DNA from: Burkholderiales bacterium
GTDB lineage: Bacteria > Pseudomonadota > Gammaproteobacteria > Burkholderiales > Casimicrobiaceae
DNA length: 5,569 nucleotides
Assembly: GCA_031275075.1 (NCBI GenBank)
Contig: JAISPI010000051.1
Location: forward strand, 1-5,569
Direction of reading: 5' to 3'
The position numbers and the translations under genes were made by a program. A model generated the notes under the pieces. The model made no database searches and was not told where the DNA came from. It saw nothing but the letters and a program-made list of their open reading frames with translations. Positions 1 through 5,042 of this stretch are shown here, one piece after another. Every line of letters begins with the position of its first letter. Position 1 is the first letter of the stretch.

Positions 1-73
1 GACCCGAACAAACGGCATCGCCCAAAAAGTGCTGCCCCTTGTCGCCGTCCTTTTTCCTTCTCCTCCCTGCCGT

Positions 74-79
74 TATAAT
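74..79 (+). promoter_or_regulatory. Candidate -10 box for lplA
   Basis: A perfect TATAAT lies 31 bases before the lplA ATG. At 17-bp spacing the -35 position (51-56, TTTTTC) matches poorly. A better TTGTCG at 39-44 is too far away (29 bp). If the box is used, transcription would start near 86, giving a leader of about 25 nt without a Shine-Dalgarno. This is inference from a single hexamer. Confidence 0.3.
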
Positions 80-110
80 TCATTGCCTCTCCCTCATTCC
101 TTTGTTCTCC

Positions 111-1121
111 ATGCGGTTACGATTGCTGTTTTCTGATTCGCACGATCCGTTATTCAATCTGGCAGTGGAGGATTGCTTTTTCCGGCAAATGTCTGCCGAC
201 AGTGCGGTGCTGTTTCTCTGGCGCAATGACAACACGGTCGTGATCGGCCGCGCGCAAAATCCGTGGAAAGAATGCAATATGCGACGCATGGCGGAAGATG
301 GCGTCACGCTGGCGCGGCGACAAAGCGGCGGCGGCGCGGTATTTCACGACCTCGGCAATACCTGCTTTACTTTTATGGCGGGCAAACCCCATTACGACAA
401 GGCCGTGTCAACACAGATTTTATTGAACGCATTGCATGCGCTCGATATCGCCGCCGAAGCTTCGGGCCGCAATGATCTCGTCGTTCAAGCTGCCGACGGT
501 CCACGCAAAATTTCCGGTTCGGCGTACCGCGAGACGCTTGATCGCGGCTTTCATCACGGAACCGTGCTGCTGGACACCAACCTGACCCGTCTTGCCGACT
601 ACCTGAACCCCGACCCGAAAAAGCTTCAAGCCAAAGGCGTTACATCAATCCGTTCGCGCGTCACCAATCTTTCCGAAATCAAACCGGGGATCGATCACGC
701 GCAATTGTGCGCCGCGCTAACGCAAGCGTTTTTTTCGCATTACGGCAGCGAAACCATCGCCGAACACATCTCTCCCAATGTGTTGCCCGATCTTCCCGGT
801 TTTGCCGAACGTTACGCCAAACAGAAAAGTTGGGAATGGAATTTCGGGAATACGCCCGACTTCATGCACACGTTCGACACCCGCTTTGATTGGGGTGGTG
901 TCGAATTGCATTTCGATGTCGAAAAGGGCGTTATCAGCCGCGCCCGCCTTTTCACAGACAGTCTGAATCCGGCGCCGCTCGAAACGTTTGCCGCGCAATT
1001 ACCGGGGACGACTTACCAGCCGGAAGTGTTGCGGGCGTTTTTGAATGCTTGGCTCGTGCAATATCCGGAAACGCCGGAGTTACGGGCGTTCGGCGAATGG
1101 TTGATGGCGGAAGTACGATAA
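111..1121 (+). CDS. lplA: Lipoate-protein ligase A, full length
   Basis: LplA activates free lipoate with ATP to lipoyl-AMP and transfers it to a lysine of lipoyl domains (E2 subunits of pyruvate and 2-oxoglutarate dehydrogenase, GcvH) in the cytoplasm. The 336-aa product matches the E. coli enzyme (338 aa, recalled from memory) end to end, with long identical stretches. Visible are the N-terminal SDS-DP-FNLAVE segment (8-20), the binding motif RRQSGGGAVFHDLGN (69-83), the substrate-loop RNDLVV (120-125), the catalytic-type lysine K133 in RKISGSAYR, and GFHHGT (146-151). The C-terminal accessory domain (about 245-336), with WGGVELHFDVEKG and FTDSLNPAPLE, is present, so this is the long two-domain form. 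ATG at 111 fits the family N-terminus; an in-frame TTG at 39 would add 24 residues that the family lacks. No Shine-Dalgarno is visible; the leader is pyrimidine-rich. It is convergent with the next gene, and no lipA or lipB lies nearby. The function is near certain. Confidence 0.97.
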   Translation: MRLRLLFSDSHDPLFNLAVEDCFFRQMSADSAVLFLWRNDNTVVIGRAQNPWKECNMRRMAEDGVTLARRQSGGGAVFHDLGNTCFTFMAGKPHYDKAVSTQILLNALHALDIAAEASGRNDLVVQAADGPRKISGSAYRETLDRGFHHGTVLLDTNLTRLADYLNPDPKKLQAKGVTSIRSRVTNLSEIKPGIDHAQLCAALTQAFFSHYGSETIAEHISPNVLPDLPGFAERYAKQKSWEWNFGNTPDFMHTFDTRFDWGGVELHFDVEKGVISRARLFTDSLNPAPLETFAAQLPGTTYQPEVLRAFLNAWLVQYPETPELRAFGEWLMAEVR

Positions 1122-1130
1122 AACATTTTG

Positions 1131-1156
1131 TTCCTCGCCCGCTTGCGGGTGAGGAA
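1131..1156. repeat. REP-like GC-rich palindrome
   Basis: Two 12-nt arms (1131-1142 and 1145-1156) pair throughout with one G-U wobble around a TT centre, which would fold with a CTTG tetraloop. The core CTCGCCCGCTTGCGGGTGAG resembles the CTCnCCCGC-TT-GCGGGnGAG palindromes scattered between genes in many beta- and gammaproteobacteria. Their spurious translation reads as PLAGE, as it does here in one frame. It sits 10 nt past the lplA stop, between convergent genes. There is no T-run on either side, so it is not a classical intrinsic terminator, although it could protect 3' ends. Confidence 0.6.
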
Positions 1157-1177
1157 ACGCTCGAAAAACGGTTTAAC

Positions 1178-1204
1178 CGCATAGAACGCAAAGATCGCAA
1201 AAAA
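1178..1204 (+). repeat. Degenerate 9-nt tandem repeat array, left copy
   Basis: Three successive 9-mers are visible: CGCATAGAA, CGCAAAGAT and CGCAAAAAA, preceded by TTTAAC. The leading TTAACCGCA and the TAGAACGCAAA that follows recur in inverted orientation at 1883-1916. It resembles the CGCAAAGAA-type intergenic repeats known from many environmental proteobacterial genomes (family recognised from memory). Confidence 0.6.
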
Positions 1205-1222
1205 ACCGCTGCTTCCTCTGCG
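1199..1222 (-). terminator. Weak possible terminator of the membrane-protein gene
   Basis: On the minus strand, 15 nt after the stop codon, a 5-bp stem with one mismatch (1207-1211 with 1218-1222, 6-nt loop) is followed by one base and seven Ts (1205-1199). The stem is weak and the T-run coincides with the last unit of the 9-nt repeat, so this may be accidental. Confidence 0.25.
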
Positions 1223-1236
1223 CCCAAACTTAGCGC

Positions 1237-1752
1237 TCACCGACGAAACTCCGCGACAATCGGCGCCGACATGAGGCGCTTGGCGATCCAGCCAAAAAGC
1301 ACACTAAACCCTACGGCGAACAGACCACTACCCACCATAATTGCTATAAAAAACGATTGCATGTCTGGCGCTCCCTGCGCGGCGAATTCTCCGAATTGCC
1401 CCCGCATGGACGAGAACATGATGAATTGGACGACCAGACCGCCCAAGTTCCAAAGAATGCCAAATAACATGATGCCAACAAAACACAGGCGCGCCCAGTT
1501 GCAGCGCCGGAGCAAACCAATGGAACTGATCAGCACGAAAGCTGAAACCAGCAGGAACGCCAAAAAGAAAAGCTGGAAGTGGTTAGCCATAAAGGGCGCG
1601 TCCGGCGGTATTTGATCCATTTCAACATCGCGGAACACGATTTGAACCATCACGTTCTGCAGAATCGAAATTATCGTAAGAAAACCAGAGAGCCCTATGA
1701 ACACCCAAGCCACAGCGGTAACGAATGTAGAACGTTGTTGCATTTCTGTCAT
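1237..1752 (-). CDS. Four-helix inner-membrane protein of unknown function
   Basis: A 171-aa protein not recognised as a named family. Four hydrophobic segments are clear: about 9-39, 59-81, 88-113 and 133-156. A polar stretch with RDVEMDQIPPDAP (41-53) links helices 1 and 2, and a loop around 114-132 links helices 3 and 4. A short basic turn, LLRRCNWARL (80-89), separates helices 2 and 3; GLLrRxNWAR-like turns occur in many small uncharacterised bacterial membrane proteins. I chose the ATG at 1752 because GGGGAA lies 4 nt upstream on this strand, and because the 37 extra residues of the open frame (start 1863) are polar, arginine-rich and begin next to the repeat hairpin. The gene is downstream of fabI but separated from it by that hairpin, so it probably has its own promoter, which I could not identify. 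Repeats on both sides hint at a mobile or rearranged interval. Coding is likely; function is unknown. Confidence 0.8.
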   Translation of the reverse strand: MTEMQQRSTFVTAVAWVFIGLSGFLTIISILQNVMVQIVFRDVEMDQIPPDAPFMANHFQLFFLAFLLVSAFVLISSIGLLRRCNWARLCFVGIMLFGILWNLGGLVVQFIMFSSMRGQFGEFAAQGAPDMQSFFIAIMVGSGLFAVGFSVLFGWIAKRLMSAPIVAEFRR

Positions 1753-1858
1753 GGTATTCCCCAAAGATGCCGACTGTAATAATTGCCAAAGTTGGGATTC
1801 GCTTCGTTCACCCCGCCTCTCAAAAACACGAACGCCCGCGAAAAGCATTAACGATAAA

Positions 1859-1902
1859 AACACATAGAACGCAAACCTGAAATCTTTTGCGTTCTATGTG
1901 TT
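1859..1902 (-). terminator. Long hairpin after fabI, probable terminator
   Basis: Perfect 17-bp inverted repeat: AACACATAGAACGCAAA (1859-1875) pairs with 1886-1902 across a 10-nt loop. Past one mismatch it extends two more pairs, to 1856 and 1905. Read leftwards it starts 22 nt after the fabI stop and ends in TTTTT (1860-1856), as expected for an intrinsic terminator, though the stem is less GC-rich than usual and the Ts partly belong to it. Both arms consist of the 9-nt repeat units described separately. Confidence 0.6.
1861..1875 (+). repeat. 9-nt repeat units, plus-oriented arm of hairpin
   Basis: CACATAGAA (1861-1869) followed by CGCAAA (1870-1875) is a copy of the repeat in the same orientation as the array at 1178-1204. 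It pairs with the inverted copy immediately to its right. Confidence 0.55.
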
Positions 1903-1909
1903 CTTTGCG
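1883..1909 (-). repeat. Degenerate 9-nt tandem repeat array, inverted copy
   Basis: On the minus strand three 9-mers follow each other: CGCAAAGAA (1909-1901), CACATAGAA (1900-1892) and CGCAAAAGA (1891-1883), preceded by TTAAC. Compared with the array at 1178-1204 it has one extra 9-nt unit between TTAACCGCA and TAGAACGCAAA. That is the pattern expected from unit gain or loss in a tandem repeat. Confidence 0.6.
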
Positions 1910-1923
1910 GTTAATTTACTTTT

Positions 1924-2721
1924 TCACTCGTCTTTCTGTTCGTCAATACCCACCGCTATCGACGAATAACCGCAATCGACATTGGTCACTTCGCCAGTGA
2001 TCGCGCACGATAGATCAGAAAAATAAAACGCTGCCACATTGCCGACTTCTTCAATCGTGACGTTACGGCGCAACGGCGCCACATGTTCGACGTGCTTGAA
2101 AATTTTGTTAAAACTGCCGATGCCGGAAGCGGCAAGCGATTTAATCGGTCCGGCAGCAATGGCGTTGACGCGCAGACCTTCGGGGCCAAGACACGATGCC
2201 ATGTAGCGCACGCTCGCTTCAAGACTTGCCTTCGCCAGTCCCATCAGGTTGTAATTGGGGATCGATTTGGTGGCGCCGAGATAGGAGAGTGTCAACAACG
2301 ACCCTTGCCGCCCCTGCATCAATGGCCGCGCCCCTTTTGCCAGCGCCGCGAAGCTGTAACTGGAAATGTCGTGGGCAACACGAAAGGCGTCTCGCGAAAT
2401 GCCGTTCAAAAAATCACCGGACAACGCTTCTCGCGGCGAAAAAGCAACCGAGTGCAGCAGACCATCGAGCGCACCCCATTCTTTTCCGAGCGTCTCGAAA
2501 ACCGCCGCGATTTGTTCGTCGGACGAAACATCGCACGGTATCAGCGGACACGACCCAAACTCGGCGGCAATTCTCCCGACGCGCTCCCGAAGTTCTTCGT
2601 TCATGTAGGTAAACGCCAGTTGCGCGCCTTCGCGCCGGCACGCTTGCGCGACGCCGTAAGCGATGGAACGATTGGAAATCATCCCGGTAATCAGAATTTT
2701 TTTATCTTTCAACAATCCCAT
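1924..2721 (-). CDS. fabI: Enoyl-[acyl-carrier-protein] reductase (NADH) FabI
   Basis: FabI reduces trans-2-enoyl-ACP to acyl-ACP with NADH, the last step of each fatty-acid elongation round, in the cytoplasm as a homotetramer. The 265-aa product (E. coli 262) is a Rossmann-fold SDR. It has the divergent FabI nucleotide motif ITGMISNRSIAYG (11-23), CDV (63-65) and HSVAFSP (90-96). The catalytic set is Y147, Y157 and K164 in SYLGATKSIPNYNLMGLAK, followed by AAGPIKSLAASGI (189-201) and the C-terminal SGE-VD-GY-like strand. Residue 93 is Ala where E. coli has the triclosan-contact Gly93. The staphylococcal enzyme also has Ala here, so it is not by itself a resistance mark. ATG at 2721 has AGGA six bases upstream. 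It lies 32 nt behind the lipoprotein gene, likely in one transcript, and ends before a hairpin terminator. FabI is a known target of triclosan and isoniazid-like diazaborines. Confidence 0.97.
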   Translation of the reverse strand: MGLLKDKKILITGMISNRSIAYGVAQACRREGAQLAFTYMNEELRERVGRIAAEFGSCPLIPCDVSSDEQIAAVFETLGKEWGALDGLLHSVAFSPREALSGDFLNGISRDAFRVAHDISSYSFAALAKGARPLMQGRQGSLLTLSYLGATKSIPNYNLMGLAKASLEASVRYMASCLGPEGLRVNAIAAGPIKSLAASGIGSFNKIFKHVEHVAPLRRNVTIEEVGNVAAFYFSDLSCAITGEVTNVDCGYSSIAVGIDEQKDE

Positions 2722-2753
2722 AACAGATCCTATTTCGTAAAAAAGCTACATGG

Positions 2754-3329
2754 CTAAAACAAAGTCTGTATCGTATCAAAAACGCCGCAGGCCACCACCT
2801 CGTTGGGGGCGCCCGGCTTCAATTCCTGCACAGCGCTACCGGCAAAAACGAGAACGCTGCGTTTACGGAACACTTCTTCGTTGTGTCCCGCCGGATTCGG
2901 CAAGCGCATAACAACATCGGCATTGCCGAGTGTATCGGTGTACAGGGAAGAAATCCAGACATCCGGCCGGGTTCCCTCCGGCGAACCGGGCGGAAGCCAC
3001 AGTTTACCGGCCGAAAATGCGTTCGGCGACGAGCAATTGCCGTGATCGAAAAACGCCACCCGGTACAACGAGCTGGCCGATAATGCAAAAACCGTGATCG
3101 ACAACTGCCAGCGGTCGCCTTTCTGGTCTATCGCGATTCTTCCCTGCGCGCTGGAACCTCCTTTGGCAATCAAACGCGCCTCCAGACCACGAGGCGATTT
3201 CCTCTTTTCCGGATTTTCAGCGGAGTCCGGCGCGTTGACGGGATTGCTGCTGCACGCAGCCAAGATCAACACGGCTGCCAGTGCCAGCCCCATCGCGCCC
3301 CACCGTCTTTTTCCTTTGTTTTTTACCAC
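2754..3329 (-). CDS. Outer-membrane lipoprotein with SodC-like domain lacking metal ligands
   Basis: A 191-aa lipoprotein. A basic n-region (KNKGKRR), a hydrophobic core and the lipobox LAAC place the lipidated cysteine at 26; Ser at +2 and +3 favours export to the outer membrane. A disordered, charged linker (27-47) precedes a domain of about 145 residues. That domain lines up with periplasmic Cu/Zn superoxide dismutase: GRIAI (63-67), DHGNCSSPNAFSAG (95-108), GNADVVM (135-141), KRSVLVFAG (156-164) and VVACGVF (178-184). The disulfide cysteines are kept (C99, C181). The copper histidines of the FHIH, SAGGH and VHAG motifs are A92, F94, L110 and F162 here, the active-site Arg is V178, and no zinc-loop histidines are visible, so dismutase activity is not expected. 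The GTG start at 3329 is chosen for the AAAGGA seven bases upstream and the complete signal peptide. An ATG at 3293 would remove the basic n-region, and the longer open frame (to 3440) runs into rlmH. The lipoprotein call is strong; the fold assignment is my motif alignment from memory. Confidence 0.8.
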   Translation of the reverse strand: MVKNKGKRRWGAMGLALAAVLILAACSSNPVNAPDSAENPEKRKSPRGLEARLIAKGGSSAQGRIAIDQKGDRWQLSITVFALSASSLYRVAFFDHGNCSSPNAFSAGKLWLPPGSPEGTRPDVWISSLYTDTLGNADVVMRLPNPAGHNEEVFRKRSVLVFAGSAVQELKPGAPNEVVACGVFDTIQTLF

Positions 3330-3342
3330 CTTGTTATCCTTT
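3330..3342 (-). promoter_or_regulatory. Ribosome binding site fixing the GTG start of the lipoprotein
   Basis: AAAGGA (3342-3337 on the minus strand) is followed by seven bases and then GTG at 3329. This is the best start signal in the open frame and gives a signal peptide with a normal basic N-terminus. Confidence 0.7.
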
Positions 3343-3411
3343 CGTTCTCTCCCTAATGATAGGCCAGTCTCGGCGCTTGCGCACCTTTCTCCTGTCATTG
3401 TTTGAAAACCG
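3330..3411 (-). promoter_or_regulatory. Spacer rlmH to lipoprotein, possible internal promoter
   Basis: This 82-nt non-coding gap is the largest within the nadD-to-fabI run. On the minus strand it holds a small hairpin, GGTGC-GCAA-GCGCC (3385-3372), with a GNRA tetraloop and no T-run. Further downstream lies a TATCAT (3361-3356) that could be a -10 box, but its -35 position matches poorly. A separate promoter for lipoprotein-fabI is possible but unproven. Confidence 0.3.
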
Positions 3412-3885
3412 CTATTCCCGATGGTAGGGGTGACCGGCATTCAGACTGATAGCGCGGTACAGTTGTTCTGCCACCAAAATACGCGCCAGTCCATGCGGCA
3501 GCGTCAGCGGAGACAGCGACCACTGCGCGTCGGCGCTCGCTTTCAACGCCGGGTCCAGCCCATCGGCGCTACCAAGAATGAACACCACATCACGCGCCGC
3601 ATCGCGCCATTGCACGAGTTTTTGCGCCAGCTGCCGGGTATCCCACAGCTGCCCACGCTCATCAAGCACGACTTTCAAAGAGGTTCCGACAGCGCAGATT
3701 CCTTCGACTCGCGCGGCTTCCGCCGCCAGCATCTGCGCAACGGTTTTACCACGATCACGCGCTTCCGGTTTCAGTTCGACGACTTCAGTACGGTAATCGC
3801 GCGGTAACCGCCGCAGATAATCGTCAACACCCGCCGCCATCCAACCGGGCAACCGCTGGCCAAACGCGATGATTTTTAGCTGCAT
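3412..3885 (-). CDS. rlmH: 23S rRNA (pseudouridine1915-N3)-methyltransferase RlmH
   Basis: RlmH is a SPOUT-class enzyme that uses S-adenosylmethionine to methylate N3 of pseudouridine 1915 in helix 69 of 23S rRNA, acting on assembled 70S ribosomes as a homodimer. The product is 157 aa (E. coli 155) and collinear with the family. It shows an N-terminal MQLKIIAFG strand, DYLRRLPRDY (22-31), VVLDERGQLWDT (72-83), FILGSADGL (102-110), and the knot signature LSPLTLPHGLARILVAEQLYRA (124-145) ending in GHPYHRE. The SAM loop has Ser106 where the family usually has the second Gly of GG. It starts 10 nt after the rsfS stop with no convincing Shine-Dalgarno, suggesting translational coupling to rsfS, its usual neighbour. 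Confidence 0.96.
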   Translation of the reverse strand: MQLKIIAFGQRLPGWMAAGVDDYLRRLPRDYRTEVVELKPEARDRGKTVAQMLAAEAARVEGICAVGTSLKVVLDERGQLWDTRQLAQKLVQWRDAARDVVFILGSADGLDPALKASADAQWSLSPLTLPHGLARILVAEQLYRAISLNAGHPYHRE

Positions 3886-3895
3886 CGCCAGAGGT

Positions 3896-4399
3896 TTAAT
3901 TTCCTACGGTTTTTCTGGTCTTCGCCGCTTTTTTGACCGTTTTTTTCGCTACCGGTTTTTTTGCGACCGTCTTTGGAGCAACCTTGTCTTTTAATGGCGC
4001 TTTCACCGACATTTTTGCCGGCATTTTCACCGTCGTCGCCGTCTTCTTGACCGGCATTCGCAACGGCACCGGCGGCGACCACAATTCTTCAAGGTTGTAA
4101 TAAGCGCGAATCGCCGGCTGCATCACATGAACAACGATATCGCCAGCATCGACCAGTGTCCATTCACCACTTTCTTCGCCTTCGACGCCGATGATCACCG
4201 CCCCGGCCTCTTTCAGCTTGTCGCGCACATGCTGTGCCAACGCCTTGGTCTGGCGAACCGACGAAGCGCTGGCAATCACCAGCGTGTCGTACAGCGTCGT
4301 GAGTTTGCGCACATCAAGCGCAACGATATCCTGCGCCTTGATGTCTTCGAGAGCCGCGATGGCGACTTTTTCCAGCGTTTGTTTCGATTTAACTGCCAT
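3896..4399 (-). CDS. rsfS: Ribosomal silencing factor RsfS with lysine-rich C-terminal tail
   Basis: RsfS binds ribosomal protein uL14 on the 50S subunit and blocks joining with 30S, lowering translation in starvation and stationary phase. Residues 7-107 form the whole DUF143 domain: ALEDIKAQDIVALDVRKLT (16-34), the DTLVIASASSVRQTKALA core (38-55), GVEGEESGEWTLVDAGDIVVHVM (71-93) and the terminal RAYYNLEELW (98-107). The E. coli protein ends near this point (105 aa), but here about 60 residues follow (108-167). They are rich in Lys, Ala, Pro, Val and Thr with PVKK, PAKM and VAKK-like repeats, 16 lysines and one acidic residue. ATG at 4399 is chosen over the open-frame start at 4507, because MAVKSKQTLE fits the family and the longer form only overlaps nadD. 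It overlaps the end of nadD by 11 nt and no Shine-Dalgarno is visible, so translational coupling is likely. Confidence 0.94.
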   Translation of the reverse strand: MAVKSKQTLEKVAIAALEDIKAQDIVALDVRKLTTLYDTLVIASASSVRQTKALAQHVRDKLKEAGAVIIGVEGEESGEWTLVDAGDIVVHVMQPAIRAYYNLEELWSPPVPLRMPVKKTATTVKMPAKMSVKAPLKDKVAPKTVAKKPVAKKTVKKAAKTRKTVGN

Positions 4400-5042
4400 G
4401 AGATGTTGTCTGATAAAGAGAATGGCGGGCAATATAGGCCAAAACCGGGGCCGGAAGCAAACCGGCAATACTATCAACGCGACCCGCCGCCAGCGCTGCC
4501 CGGACAAGTGTGCTCGACGCCGGCTGTGGCGGTAACGTCAAACGATAAACCAAGCCAGCCGGGCGAGAAGTGAGCGCACGCTTATCGTCCGTCAGCCGAG
4601 GCAATACTGCCGCCTGCAAAACTTCCGGTAGCGCCTCGGGCGCCCTCTCGCCAGCACGGTTAATGATAACAAAATGCGTCGCGTCGAACAGCTCCGGCCA
4701 ACGGTGCCAAGTTGGCAGTTGCGCGAAGGCGTCCTCGCCAATGATCCACAACAACGACGCCTCGGGATACTCGGCGCGCAAGCTTTGCAGCGTCCACAGC
4801 GTGTAATTTTGCTGCAGACTGTCAAATTCACGGGTATCGACAACCAACTCCGCGTGCGGCGCAACCGCCAGACGCAGCATCGCCAGCCGGTGACAGGCAT
4901 CGGCTCCCGGCGTTGGCCGATGCACCGGCACATGCGCGGGAATCAATCGCACATGATCCAGTCCAAAGTGCGCATTGACCGCGCGCGCAATCGCCAAATG
5001 CCCCTCGTGAACAGGGTCAAAAGTTCCACCAAGAAGCCCCAT
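4389..5042 (-). CDS. nadD: Nicotinate-nucleotide adenylyltransferase NadD
   Basis: NadD adenylates nicotinate mononucleotide with ATP to give deamido-NAD, the penultimate step of NAD synthesis, in the cytoplasm. The 217-aa product (E. coli 213) carries the nucleotidyltransferase signature GGTFDPVHEGHL (5-16) with the HxGH histidines H12 and H15. It also has the substrate-loop region IPAHVPVHRP (34-43), NYTLWTL (79-85), the WIIGEDAFAQLPTWHRWPEL motif (99-118), and the C-terminal ASSTLVR (175-181, the family's ISxTxIR). The start is uncertain: ATG at 5042 gives the family length, ATG at 5105 would add 21 residues and the farthest in-frame ATG at 5132 would add 30. None has a clear Shine-Dalgarno. 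It is probably the first gene of the leftward operon and is divergent from the cytochrome gene. Confidence 0.95.
   Translation of the reverse strand: MGLLGGTFDPVHEGHLAIARAVNAHFGLDHVRLIPAHVPVHRPTPGADACHRLAMLRLAVAPHAELVVDTREFDSLQQNYTLWTLQSLRAEYPEASLLWIIGEDAFAQLPTWHRWPELFDATHFVIINRAGERAPEALPEVLQAAVLPRLTDDKRALTSRPAGLVYRLTLPPQPASSTLVRAALAAGRVDSIAGLLPAPVLAYIARHSLYQTTSHGS

Noticed and set aside
1..38. Start or end of another gene at the left edge
   Set aside because: One plus frame stays open to a stop at 76-78 and a minus-strand ATG lies at 18, but fewer than 30 codons are visible and nothing is recognisable.
39..110. Upstream in-frame TTG start for lplA
   Set aside because: The added 24 residues are hydrophobic and absent from the family, and the ATG at 111 matches the known N-terminus.
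890..1615. Open frame of 241 codons on the plus strand
   Set aside because: It overlaps the end of lplA, the repeats and the antisense of the membrane-protein gene. Its product is low-complexity and basic and includes the translation of the REP-like palindrome.
1753..1863. N-terminal extension of the membrane protein to the ATG at 1863
   Set aside because: The 37 residues are polar and arginine-rich and begin at the terminator-like hairpin, while GGGGAA precedes the internal ATG at 1752.
1178..1909. CRISPR array
   Set aside because: The repeats are 9 nt, degenerate, directly adjacent without spacers and in mixed orientation; no cas gene is present.
1172..1916. Insertion sequence with terminal inverted repeats
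   Set aside because: The enclosed gene is a membrane protein, not a transposase. The repeats are tandem low-complexity units, and no target-site duplication was identified.
2083..2757. Open frame of 224 codons antisense to fabI
   Set aside because: It is a shadow of a clearly real gene, with Arg/Gln/Asn-rich sequence and no family motif.
2754..3329. Active Cu/Zn superoxide dismutase (sodC)
   Set aside because: The histidines of the FHIH, GGH and VHAG motifs and the active-site Arg are all replaced, so naming it sodC would mislead.
3421..3807. Open frame of 128 codons antisense to rlmH
   Set aside because: rlmH is unambiguous on the other strand; this frame has no recognisable domain and is Arg/Gln rich.
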